In this document: one piece after another, positions 11,144-19,652 of the stretch
Position numbering within the stretch: position 1 is the stretch's first letter
Layout: the number at the start of each line of letters is the position of its first letter
Source of the DNA: Devriesea agamarum
Lineage (GTDB): Bacteria > Actinomycetota > Actinomycetes > Actinomycetales > Dermabacteraceae
Reading direction: 5' to 3'
Assembly (NCBI RefSeq): GCF_900070355.1
Contig: NZ_LN849456.1
Location: 558,001-622,000, forward strand
Length of the DNA: 64,000 bases
Made by a program: the position numbers and the translations under genes
The notes under the pieces: generated by a model
Databases searched by the model: none
The model's input: the letters and a program-made list of their open reading frames with translations, nothing else
Told to the model about the DNA's origin: nothing

Positions 11144-11241
11144 GGAACTGACGCAGAACCAGCAGATCACCGCGCTCGGCAACGGAGTGCTAACTCTCCG
11201 GGCCGCGTTAGCACTATCGCTGCTCGTCGCCTGAACGTGAG

Positions 11242-12669
11242 CTACGAGAGAGTCGCGTCCTCCAGTGCGCGCGGCGTTGTTCCCAGAGCGGAGAGTAGGC
11301 GGGCCCTGATTCGCTGCTTGCGCTCCTCGAAGAACGACGCGAAGTCCGCCAAATCAAGCGGAAGGCCGTCGAGCTCGTTCTCGACAAGGTACGTGGCTCG
11401 CTTGTCCTCGCTCGGGAAGGCGGTGTCGGTCCACTCCGCGGGCAGGCCGTCCTGCTTCTCGATGTTGGCGGTTCCGGCACGCAGCTGAAGGTTGTTTGCT
11501 AGGAGGTTCACGGCTGCCAGGTAGTCGTCGATGCTGTCGAGCGGGACGCCGGCGTCGAGTAGCTTCTTCGTGGTGAACCGGGACTTGGGGAACATGTGGT
11601 CTTCATGCAACTTCTTGCTCAGGTCCGGCCCCGAGTACAGGATCGAGAGAACGGAGAACGTCCGCTAGCCGGCGTACTTGAGGTTGAGCAGCTCGTCGAT
11701 CTCGGCGGCGTCGAACGCGAGACTCTTGCCAACGGCCGCCATCGCCTCCTCGACCGCCGCGACCGGGAAGCCGTTCGTCGAGTTGGTGCGGAGGACATCG
11801 CGGATGCGGGTGAGGAGAGTGTCGAGGCCCGACCCCCAGATGCCGCGCTTGACCAGAGAGCGGACCTCCTCGCGGGCATCCAGCTCTTGCCGCTGGTTCG
11901 TCGCCATCGACAGCAGCAGGTCGGAGTAGGAGAGGGTGGTGCCGCCGCTATTGACGGGGACGAAGACTTCGAGCACCTTGTCGGCGTCCTGATCGGTGAC
12001 CAGGAAGTAGTTCATCAGCTTGAGAACCCGCACCGCCTCGTATAGGTCGTAGAGTCGCTGGAACGCGTCGGCCGATCCGGCGATGCCCCGTTGCTCCAAC
12101 TCGCGCACGATCGCAGGGCCGGCGTTGGCGAGATCGAGGACCACACATACCCAGAACCACTTGTCTGCCTTGCCGTCTGCCGGGAAGCTTCCCGGTTGGG
12201 GAGGAACCACATGTCGTACTTGGTGCCGAGTTCCTCGTCGTCGGGCTCGTAGACGAGGTTGAGATAGAGGCGCTTGACGGCGAACGCATCCGCGCTGTTC
12301 CACCGCGCGTACTTCTTCTCCGCGATGCTGCCGTACAGCGCGATGTTCAACGAGGTGAGGCGCTGCTGCCCGTCAAGGACCGCCGTGGTGCCACTCCCGG
12401 AGGGAACCGCTGCCTTGTCCGTATAGGGGTTGTCGCACTCATGATGTTTCGTTAGGAACCCGTAGAACGTGTACGACTACACCGTTTCAGGCTTGACGTC
12501 CCAAAGCAGTAAGGACCCGACTGGTATCCGCGCATGAGAGACTGCCGACGAGCTTGATGATCTGGTCGGCGCCCCAGACGAACTCGCGCTGGATCGCCAG
12601 CATCAGGTACTCGCGCTTGAGGAAAGCGGTCAGCATCTCCTCGATGCTGCGCGGAGTCTGGACCGACAT
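11242..12669 (-). pseudogene. DUF262-DUF1524 (GmrSD-like) protein, broken
   Basis: The pieces on one strand add up to a single protein. The N-terminus is MSVQTPRSIEEMLTAFLKRE with the DUF262 QREFVWGADQIIKL block. Then come a shifted frame with AVLDGQQRLTSLNIALYG, a further frame with SGGTTLSYSDLLLSMAT, and at the end HEDHMFPKSRF, an HNH-type H-x-D-H motif of DUF1524. The breaks are a frameshift about 12480-12540, more shifts about 12430-12450, one near 12185, and an in-frame TAG at 11665-11667 inside NLKYAG[stop]RTFSVLS. DUF262/DUF1524 proteins such as GmrSD are nucleotide-dependent nucleases against modified DNA. It follows the helicase gene by 30 bases and was the last gene of the operon. 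Confidence 0.85.
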
Positions 12670-12699
12670 GCGAATTCTCTCGGTAGGGTTGGCAAGTGG

Positions 12700-15270
12700 T
12701 CAGGCGATGGCGTCGTCATATACGGCCACCACGGTGTCGTAGAGGCCGTAGTGACGCAGCCCCTTGTGGGACTCGATGCCGGTGTAGGACAGGGAGGAGT
12801 CCTCGTAGCGCCGGAAGGCGAAGACGGCCTGGTTCATATGGGTGGCGTTGAAGACGCCGAGGTTCACGAGAAGGTGGAAGTCCTCTACGGCCAGTCCAGT
12901 GACGGTGCGGAACAGGCCCGGTTCGAGTTTGGTGATGACATCCTGGAGGGTGTTCTCGCGGAAGTCGGTGAGGTACATGAACGCCGGGATTCGGGTAGCG
13001 AACTTGACCAGCTTCTCCTGAATCTGCTTCCGCTTGGACTTGTACTCCTTCTCTTCCGCTGTGAGCTCCTTCTTCTCCGCTGGCGTGATGTCCTCGCCCT
13101 TCTCCTTCTTCGCCTTCTTCACGGCGTCGCTCTTGTTCACGACGGTCTCGAAGATGTCGTTGCCGAGTGCGCGGAAGCCTTCGATGTTCATGACAGCGTT
13201 GAGGGCGTCAGGGTTGTTCATGATCTTGCGCAGGGTGTCGTTGTCAACGTTGACGAGGATCGCGGACTCCCACTTGCGGGCCAGGAGGGTCGCAGAGGTG
13301 CCCGACATCGCGATGTCGAGGATGCCGCCGGCATCGACCTGGGTCATGTTCGACCCGTCATACGCCAACACGGGTAGGAACTTCACGAGCTCCCCGACGG
13401 CCTGCTCGGGGTTGGGCGTTTCCGGCGAGAGACCGGCACCGTAGTCGGCGATCTGGCGCAGCGCGCGGGTGGGCGCGAAGTCGAACACGAAGCTCACCGG
13501 CTTGAGAACGGCTTCGGCGCTCGGGTCGTCCCCATCGGGGTTCTTGATCGACCACGGTGACTGCACGCGGAACGCTGCCTGGAAGTAGGTCTCGGGCGAG
13601 TTGAGGTTTCGCAGCATCAGGATCGAGGACCACTGCTTGACGGTGACGCCCGTCGTGAGCTTCCCGCAAGACAGCGTGATCGTCTTCGTATCGTGGCCGT
13701 CGCCGATCACCGCGCGCACCGGTGGGAGGGCATCCAGTCCGATACCTGCGCCGGGGCCCGCGACGACGAGGACCTGGTAGTCGTGCCAGAACACGTTCTG
13801 CTTCTCCGCGAGTAGGTTCGCCATTGCCTGGCATGCAGCGACATTGGGTAGGAACCAGAACGAGTGCTGTAAATAGGGCAAGAGCCGGACATCGGAGTAT
13901 GGGAATGGAGGGCGGCTGCCCATCCGCATGACGTCGACTTGCGTGGGCAGGTGAGCGCCACGGATGAGGTCAAGCCACTTCTGAACGTCGGACTTGTGCG
14001 TGAACTCCGCGTCGTTACCGAAACCCTTCGCCTCGAAGAACTCGTTGAGGTCGAACTCGTCGAACTCGCCTTGGTTCGCGACAGCAATGAGTTCGTCAGG
14101 CATCTGGTAGGTGAACAGGCGCATCTCCGGGAGCGCCCCGTACGGGTTCCATGCATTCGGGTGCGCGACGGCGTACTCGGCCTTGGCGCGCTGCTCGTCT
14201 GTGTAGGTCCAGTTGAAGATTTGCTCCTCGATGAACTCACCGGTTGCCAGTGCCTTGAACGGCGTGCCGGACAGGTACAGGTAGGCGCGGGTGGTTATCG
14301 GCAGGAAGTCGTCCTCGTCGTTGCCGAGCTCGTCAAGCTCCTCGTCGAAGGCGACGAGGCCGTCGTTGTATTCCGCTTCCATTTCCTTCTGCTTGACCTT
14401 CTCGTCCTCGCCCTCGAACAGCTCCTTGGCGGACTCTCGCCAGGCACCGAAGTGGTATTCGTCGAAGATGACCAGGTCCCAGTTGGTGGTGTGGACCCAC
14501 TCGTTCTTCGCTTTGATGAGTCCGGTCTTCCGGTCGCGCCCGAGTAGGTCCTGGAACGAGCCGAAGTAGACCAGCGGTCTCGTCTTATCGGCGTCGTCTG
14601 GGCTACCTCCGGTCGCTGAGGAAAGGTACTGCCAGCCGTCGAAGTCGGCGTGAGACTCCAGGTCGGTCTGCCAGGCGTCCTCCACTGCGGGCTTGAAGGT
14701 GACCACGAGGATGCGTTTGGCGCCGAGCCGTTTGGCGAGTTGGTAGGATGCGAAGGTCTTTCCGAAGCGCATCTTGGCGTTCCAAAGGAACCGCGGCACC
14801 GCCTGAGAATCCTCAGCCCAGATGGACTCGAAGTAGCCCTCGGCCTTATCCACGGCGCTGGCTTGCTCCGGGCGCATCGGGAACGTCTCGTGGTGGGTAC
14901 CGCTAAGTTTCACGCCGGTGCGAAGCTCAGTAATCGCCGTGCGCACATCGTCCGGGGTACAACGCATCCACTCCCGCGCTGAGCCGAAGATCGGGTTCTC
15001 GAAGCCCTTGTCGATCAACCGTTGGCGCACATCTGAATCGCGAAACACCGACCCGTCGTCACGCTCGGCGAGTTCATCAACATGCAACGTATAGACCTGC
15101 TGCATCTGCCCCTGAGACTCGCGGATGCGCGCGTTCACGTCGGCCTTCGTCGTCTGTCCCACCTTGAGGAGTCCCGCGTATCCGGCCGGCGGATCGTTGG
15201 GCGACCACGCGTAGATGCGCAGCCGAGCCTCCGGCTTCTTAGGGAGGAGCTCGTCGATCTCCTGCTTCAC
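12700..15270 (-). CDS. SF2 helicase with N-terminal GIY-YIG-like domain
   Basis: An 856-residue protein. Residues ~15-110 carry [10 protein letters not shown] and a nearby Arg (ARIRES), like the T5orf172/MUG113 branch of GIY-YIG nucleases. An SF2 motor follows: Walker A variant KMRFGKT (residues 166-172), DEYH (270-273), a motif [13 protein letters not shown], and motif V/VI text [12 protein letters not shown] and [10 protein letters not shown]. Residues ~700-770 are charged and coiled. Type I and III restriction motors look like this. The start overlaps the methylase stop (ATGA) so translation is coupled. It would be the DNA-translocating, possibly cutting, subunit of the system. Confidence 0.85.
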   Translation of the reverse strand: MKQEIDELLPKKPEARLRIYAWSPNDPPAGYAGLLKVGQTTKADVNARIRESQGQMQQVYTLHVDELAERDDGSVFRDSDVRQRLIDKGFENPIFGSAREWMRCTPDDVRTAITELRTGVKLSGTHHETFPMRPEQASAVDKAEGYFESIWAEDSQAVPRFLWNAKMRFGKTFASYQLAKRLGAKRILVVTFKPAVEDAWQTDLESHADFDGWQYLSSATGGSPDDADKTRPLVYFGSFQDLLGRDRKTGLIKAKNEWVHTTNWDLVIFDEYHFGAWRESAKELFEGEDEKVKQKEMEAEYNDGLVAFDEELDELGNDEDDFLPITTRAYLYLSGTPFKALATGEFIEEQIFNWTYTDEQRAKAEYAVAHPNAWNPYGALPEMRLFTYQMPDELIAVANQGEFDEFDLNEFFEAKGFGNDAEFTHKSDVQKWLDLIRGAHLPTQVDVMRMGSRPPFPYSDVRLLPYLQHSFWFLPNVAACQAMANLLAEKQNVFWHDYQVLVVAGPGAGIGLDALPPVRAVIGDGHDTKTITLSCGKLTTGVTVKQWSSILMLRNLNSPETYFQAAFRVQSPWSIKNPDGDDPSAEAVLKPVSFVFDFAPTRALRQIADYGAGLSPETPNPEQAVGELVKFLPVLAYDGSNMTQVDAGGILDIAMSGTSATLLARKWESAILVNVDNDTLRKIMNNPDALNAVMNIEGFRALGNDIFETVVNKSDAVKKAKKEKGEDITPAEKKELTAEEKEYKSKRKQIQEKLVKFATRIPAFMYLTDFRENTLQDVITKLEPGLFRTVTGLAVEDFHLLVNLGVFNATHMNQAVFAFRRYEDSSLSYTGIESHKGLRHYGLYDTVVAVYDDAIA

Positions 15271-16934
15271 TCGTCCGCCTCCATCGGTCGAACGATCCGC
15301 TCGACGAAAGCGATCTCGTCTTCCGAAAGGCCGTACTTCTCGTAGAGGTCGCTATCATTCCAATCCCGCGTCCAGGCCTGCGTTGGAACAAAGGTGTAGA
15401 CCTTCCGGGTGGTGTCCTGCGAGGGTTTGTGAAGGAGGATGAGAAAACGCGTCAGTCGGCAGCGGAGGTACGACAGCGCGCTCTCCGCCTCTTCTCGTGT
15501 GTCGAAGGTTCCGATGCAGAGATACGTCTCGGAGGAGATGCTCCCGCTCTCACCAAGGAAGGGCGTGCTGATGATCCGATGGGGATAGGTGTCCTTGTTT
15601 CCTGTGCCGGGAGCGGCGCGCCCAACATAGATCTTCCAGCCATCGATTAGGTGAGCGCCCGAGGGGATCGATTCTCGAGCCACATACCCAGTCCCACCGT
15701 TTTGATAGATGAGAACGTCGCCAGGTGCCTTTGACGTCCTGCCTTTGAACGTGGTCTCTAGACCAAAAGGCTTACGAGAGCTGACCAGCCTTTCGAAGCG
15801 TTTTCCTTCGGGCAGTGCCAGCGAGTGCTCTTGCCCGGTCTCGATGGCAATTACCTTACGCAAGATTGACAGAGCCTCGTTGAACCGGATGAAGACGTCC
15901 GCACCTGGTTCGAGCAAGAGGCGAGAGGCCGTGGTCTTCGGCCAATCCTTGAAGTGGGTGGTGACCTCGCAGAGTCCGGGATGGTCGCGTTCCCAGAGGA
16001 AGTAGCACACACCGCCCTTGAGTCCCACCCCTGGGAACACATCCGAAGCGCTCAGGTAATCGTTGATTGCCCGCACACGGCTGTCGGTCAGCATTGACTC
16101 CCTGAACTCATCGAGGCCTTTTCCTCCCGCGAACCAGCGGGAGGGAACGATCATGGATAAAAAGCGCGGGCCGAGCTTCTTAGCCTGCTCTACGAAGAGT
16201 TGATAGATCGGGGCGGCACTGGTCCCATGCCCGCCATCGCTGAGCTGATAGGGCGGATTGCCGATGATGACGTCGAACTGCATGTTGTCTCCAAACAGCT
16301 CCGCGATGCGAGCTTTGATGTCGTCGGTATGGATGAAGGCGTAGGCGTGAGTCTCAAGTTCGTCGCCCCGTGCGTAGTCGTCCTCGCCCGCCCCGCAGTA
16401 GAGGCACTTGCGGTTGGTATAGACCGCAATCTCCTCACCCGTGAGGGGATCGAAGCGGAACTCGCGCTTACCGCCGCCCCAGGTGTGCTCAGTGCGCTCG
16501 AACCAAATGTTGCCGTCCTCGGTGGCGAAGGACTTGGCGATGGAGTGCGGGCCGTTGGCGAACTTCGAGCAGTAGACGCTCCGGCGCGCCAGCAGCGCAG
16601 TGAGCTGGGTGATCCCGATGCCGAACACCTGACGGGTCAGGATGTGATCGACGCGCTCGGAGAGATCGGGGATCGCCAGGATCAGTCCGTCGGTGAGCCG
16701 ACGCACGATCTCACGTAGGAACACCCCGGACTTGGTGAACGGGTCGAGGAACGTGACATCGGCGTTGGCCCACATGTCCGCGCCGTCGTTGGCGTCCGCC
16801 CACGCGGTCGCGAGCGTGTCGAGCATCTGGTTCGCGAACTCTGGCGGGGTGAAGACCTCATCGTTGGAGAGGTTCGCGATGCAGGTCAAGACATCCGGGT
16901 TGTGCCCTCGGAGAGTAAAAGGTGCAAGGGTCAC
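15267..16934 (-). CDS. N6-adenine DNA methyltransferase (Eco57I-like)
   Basis: A 555-residue protein. [13 protein letters not shown] (residues 26-38) is the usual entry to gamma-class N6-adenine methylases. Motif I is degenerate, [11 protein letters not shown] (62-72, with Lys for a Gly), and the catalytic motif IV is intact as IGNPPYQLS (224-232). A short CLYCGAG sits at 178-183. The C-terminal ~250 residues would be the target-recognition part. It overlaps the upstream methylase-like gene and the downstream helicase by four bases each. It is likely the modification (and recognition) subunit of the operon. Confidence 0.88.
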   Translation of the reverse strand: MTLAPFTLRGHNPDVLTCIANLSNDEVFTPPEFANQMLDTLATAWADANDGADMWANADVTFLDPFTKSGVFLREIVRRLTDGLILAIPDLSERVDHILTRQVFGIGITQLTALLARRSVYCSKFANGPHSIAKSFATEDGNIWFERTEHTWGGGKREFRFDPLTGEEIAVYTNRKCLYCGAGEDDYARGDELETHAYAFIHTDDIKARIAELFGDNMQFDVIIGNPPYQLSDGGHGTSAAPIYQLFVEQAKKLGPRFLSMIVPSRWFAGGKGLDEFRESMLTDSRVRAINDYLSASDVFPGVGLKGGVCYFLWERDHPGLCEVTTHFKDWPKTTASRLLLEPGADVFIRFNEALSILRKVIAIETGQEHSLALPEGKRFERLVSSRKPFGLETTFKGRTSKAPGDVLIYQNGGTGYVARESIPSGAHLIDGWKIYVGRAAPGTGNKDTYPHRIISTPFLGESGSISSETYLCIGTFDTREEAESALSYLRCRLTRFLILLHKPSQDTTRKVYTFVPTQAWTRDWNDSDLYEKYGLSEDEIAFVERIVRPMEADE

Positions 16935-17575
16935 GCGGCGGCCTCGGCGATCTGATGGACCGTCATCGTCGGGTAGGTCTTGGCGGGGACGAAGAGATCG
17001 TCGTCGTCGAGTTCGCCGAACAGGGTTCCCTCGTACGAGGCGCGCTGGGTGAGGTCGTCATAGCGGAAGTCGCGGCGCTGGAACTTTCCTTTGCCGAGGT
17101 AGCCCCATTCAGGGAAGGTGATCGGCTGGCCGCTTGGCACGGCCATGGTCAAGGCATCGCCCTGGACGATGTTCACGGATAGGACTACGCGCGCCGCTTG
17201 TGCCCACTGGTCATCGTTACTGATGCCCAGGAAGGTATTGAAAACCTCGGCGAGATTGTCGCGGCACTCTTCGGCGTTGTCGCCGAGGAGCTCGATCCCG
17301 TAAGTACACATCAGTGCGAACAGTGCGTAGTGGCGCTTCTCGAACTCGCTCTTGCCGTGGCGACGCTGAACGGTGACGAGCTTGCGGGCCAAGACGGGGA
17401 CAAGGAAATTGCCGGAGCCACAAGCCGGTTCGAGCACACGAGAGTCGATCCGCTCGGACTCGTGCTTAACGAGATCGAGCATGTCCTCGACCATCCACGC
17501 GGGCGTGAACACCTCACCGTGTTCCGAAACGCGTTGCTTGGACTTCACCAAGCGTTGGGCGTCCTTCAGGTTCAC
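16931..17575 (-). CDS. Methyltransferase-like protein without NPPY motif
   Basis: A 214-residue protein. [16 protein letters not shown] (residues 21-36) and a textbook motif [12 protein letters not shown] (47-57), show an SAM-binding fold of the N6-adenine methylase type; a GDAL motif follows near 157. The catalytic NPPY/DPPY is absent: where it should be, the text is [18 protein letters not shown]. The protein then ends and a complete second methylase starts, so this is not a simple frameshift. It may be a SAM-binding partner or regulatory subunit. It starts two bases after the HTH gene stop. Confidence 0.8.
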   Translation of the reverse strand: MNLKDAQRLVKSKQRVSEHGEVFTPAWMVEDMLDLVKHESERIDSRVLEPACGSGNFLVPVLARKLVTVQRRHGKSEFEKRHYALFALMCTYGIELLGDNAEECRDNLAEVFNTFLGISNDDQWAQAARVVLSVNIVQGDALTMAVPSGQPITFPEWGYLGKGKFQRRDFRYDDLTQRASYEGTLFGELDDDDLFVPAKTYPTMTVHQIAEAAA

Positions 17576-17577
17576 CT

Positions 17578-17832
17578 TTAGCCTTCCCCGTGCTCGTCGT
17601 TGTCATGAGCGTAGGAGCGACCACTGACACCGGGATGGGCTACGGGGAGCTCTTGGTCACTGGCCGCTGCACCCGCGCGCACCCAGTCGTCGATCTCGCT
17701 GGCTTGGAACTTCCAGAGGCGAACGACCCTGTGGGCGGGCATGGTCTTCTCGGCGATCCAGGTGTAGACGGTGTCTTTGGTGACCCCGAGGTGGACGGCA
17801 ATATCGTCTGCGGACAGCCATGGCTCAGCCAC
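17578..17832 (-). CDS. Excisionase-like HTH protein, first gene of methylase operon
   Basis: An 84-residue protein with a MerR/excisionase-type helix-turn-helix, LSADDIAVHLGVTKDTVYTWI then KFQASEIDDWV (residues 6-51), followed by a flexible hydrophilic tail. Proteins like this often open restriction-modification or mobile-element operons and may bind the promoter to set expression. The stop is two bases before the start of the methylase-like gene, so they are co-translated. No integrase stands next to it, so a role as an excision factor is unlikely here. Confidence 0.8.
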   Translation of the reverse strand: MAEPWLSADDIAVHLGVTKDTVYTWIAEKTMPAHRVVRLWKFQASEIDDWVRAGAAASDQELPVAHPGVSGRSYAHDNDEHGEG

Positions 17833-17879
17833 GTTGGTCCTCCCTCGCTCAACGGCCCAGTCGGGCCAACACCCACAAT

Positions 17880-18190
17880 GATACCGGCGGAGGGATGAGG
17901 ACGGGTGAGTCGAGGACGAGCGCGGTGATCAGCCCCTCGTGTCGCGAGTGGTCGGCGAGTTAGAGGTCGATGGCGGCTCCCATCGACCAGCCGAAGAGCA
18001 CGATCCGCTGGGCCCCTCGTCGGATGGCGTATCCGATGGCTTCGTCAACGTCGGTGGTCTCGGTGTGGCCGAGGGTCGTTCGGCCGGTCCCGACGCGTGG
18101 CCCTTCTGCGGTGTTGCGGTAGCTGAGGATCAGGGAGGCGTAGCCGAGCTCGGTTGCGGTAAGGACTCCGCGGAGAGTGCCGGCGCCCAT
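17880..18190 (-). pseudogene. Alpha/beta hydrolase fragment
   Basis: From about 18190 the minus strand reads an internal part of a BAAT/Abhydrolase-type protein: TATELGYASLILSYRN, DVDEAIGYAIRRGAQRIVLFGWSMGAAIDL with the GWSMG nucleophile elbow. A TAA at 17960-17962 interrupts it, and beyond the stop the same frame continues recognisably as LADHSRHEGLITALVLDSPVL. The N-terminal half is missing: at ~18185 the sequence switches abruptly to a recombinase fragment on the other strand. This is an insertion or deletion scar. Confidence 0.65.
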
Positions 18191-18780
18191 CGGATATCTG
18201 AACGTCCGCAAGCGCGACGAACTCGGCCGCGAGGTTCGCACCATCGAGCTCGATCCTGAACGAGCACCGATGATCGAGTGGGCGTTCAAGGCCTACGCCT
18301 CGGGCAACTGGAGCATCAGTCAACTCCATGACGAACTCACCTACATAGCGCGGGCTGCGCAGCCTGCACACGCCGAAGAGGCCAGCGAAGCCGCTGGCGG
18401 CATCCACCATCCACCGGCTCCTGACCAACCCGTACTACAAGGGCAATGTCATCTACCGAGGCATCCGCTACAAGGGCAACCACCCGGCGCTCGTTCCTGC
18501 CGAGGTCTGGTACCAGCTCCAGCCCGAGCTCACCGCGCACCAGTGCGCCGTCGAGGCAACCCAAGTCCACGGCCACTACCTCAAAGGCACCATTCACTGT
18601 GGCCAGTGCGGATCCCGGCTCATCGTCTCCAATGCGAAGAACCACCAGGACAACGAGCTGCGCGTCGAGCACAACCGGCCCTTCGAGATGCTCCTCGATC
18701 CGCAGGTCAATGCCAACGCTCTGACCTGGGCCGCAGACGCGAACAAGGCCCGAACCTCGACCAACGTTTCCGTTAGCAAG
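18183..18780 (+). pseudogene. Serine recombinase C-terminal fragment, frameshifted
   Basis: The plus strand reads APIGYLNVRKRDELGREVRT and ERAPMIEWAFKAYASGNWSI, then after a frameshift near 18341-18350 RPAKPLAASTIHRLLTNPYY, GIRYKGNHPALVPAEVW and HCGQCGSRLIVSNAKN. This is the 'recombinase' domain, Arg-rich linker and zinc-ribbon region of a large serine integrase. The catalytic N-terminal resolvase domain is absent and the frame runs into the tRNA-Val gene. The order hydrolase scar - recombinase scar - tRNA points to an old integrated element whose ends were lost. Confidence 0.75.
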
Positions 18781-18801
18781 GGTTCGACCCTTGGCTCGGG
18801 G

Positions 18802-18875
18802 TGGGCCGTGAGGGACTCGAACCCCCGACATCCACGGTGTAAACGTGGCGCTCTAACCAACTGAGCTAACGGCCC
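18802..18875 (-). tRNA. tRNA-Val(UAC)
   Basis: The minus strand folds as a full tRNA: acceptor GGGCCGT/ACGGCCC, D-arm GCTC...GAGC, anticodon arm CCACG-TTTACAC-CGTGG with anticodon TAC, variable loop of five, T-arm GGGGG-TTCGAGT-CCCTC. The discriminator base is A and CCA is not encoded. It lies at the right edge of the 9.5-18.9 kb island and could be an integration target. Confidence 0.95.
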
Positions 18876-18973
18876 GTGCTTGCTCGACGCAACTCATGCT
18901 GACGTGAGCAGACCACATCGTTGCAGATGATGCGGGCTCGAGCAAATTGAACAAGCCCGCATACACCGCGACA

Positions 18974-19390
18974 TCAACGGCTTCGAGCTCCAAGCCGAGT
19001 CGCTGACCAGTCAGGCGCTGCGCTGACAGAGCTCATCGCTTTGAGCCCCGCAAGGTCAGCAGATTCCTCGATGATGGCAGGTTCCACATGGCCGGGGCGG
19101 CCAGCTTTGGGCACGAGCAGCCAGATCGGTGCGCCGGGCGCGAGCGGAGCGAGGGCGTCCACCAGCTGATCGACTAGGTCCCCGTCGTCGTCTCGCCACC
19201 AGATGATGACGGCGTCGACAATCTCCTGAGTGTCCTCGTCTTCTAAATCGGAGTCGATCGTATCCTCAATCGCATCGCGTAAATCGAGGTCGACGTCTGC
19301 GTCATAACCGATCTCCTGGACAATCTGCCCCACGGTGAATCCGAAGAGCTGGGCCGATGCGCTCGTGGCGGCGTCGGGCGACGGTGCCAA
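18974..19390 (-). CDS. DUF3052 family protein
   Basis: A 138-residue acidic protein with the family text LFGFTVGQIVQEIGYDADVD, DLEDEDTQEIVDAVIIWWRD and a C-terminal APIWLLVPKAGRPGHVEPA. DUF3052 proteins are restricted to Actinobacteria and are commonly encoded divergently from aceE, as here. Function is unknown. The apparent start is TTG at 19390 behind an AAGGAGT site. The ~260 bases between this start and aceE must hold both promoters. Confidence 0.85.
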   Translation of the reverse strand: MAPSPDAATSASAQLFGFTVGQIVQEIGYDADVDLDLRDAIEDTIDSDLEDEDTQEIVDAVIIWWRDDDGDLVDQLVDALAPLAPGAPIWLLVPKAGRPGHVEPAIIEESADLAGLKAMSSVSAAPDWSATRLGARSR

Positions 19391-19652
19391 GGAAAGACTC
19401 CTTCATGTCGGTGAAATGTCGTGGATACCAGGGGCTTAGCGGCCTTCTGGTAGCTGTCGGCTCTGAGTCTAGCTAACTGTGTTTTTCATGTCACTTGGCT
19501 TTGCTGCGCAGGTTCAACACCTCCGTCAGCGTAATCTGGAAATCCGCACGGACTCGGAGCGGTCGAGCCGGTCATGAGCCTTTAGGGCATTGATATGTCG
19601 CCGCCGACCCGACCCCGTCGCCCCTGTCGGAGCACCGAGAGAAGAGGACAGC

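Noticed and set aside
16931-17575. Short methylase gene as a frameshifted first half of the next gene
   Set aside because: The next gene begins again with its own EVFTPP motif and motif I, and the junction is a clean ATGA overlap.
17578-17832. HTH gene as a prophage excisionase
   Set aside because: It is co-translated with a methylase operon and no tyrosine integrase is next to it.
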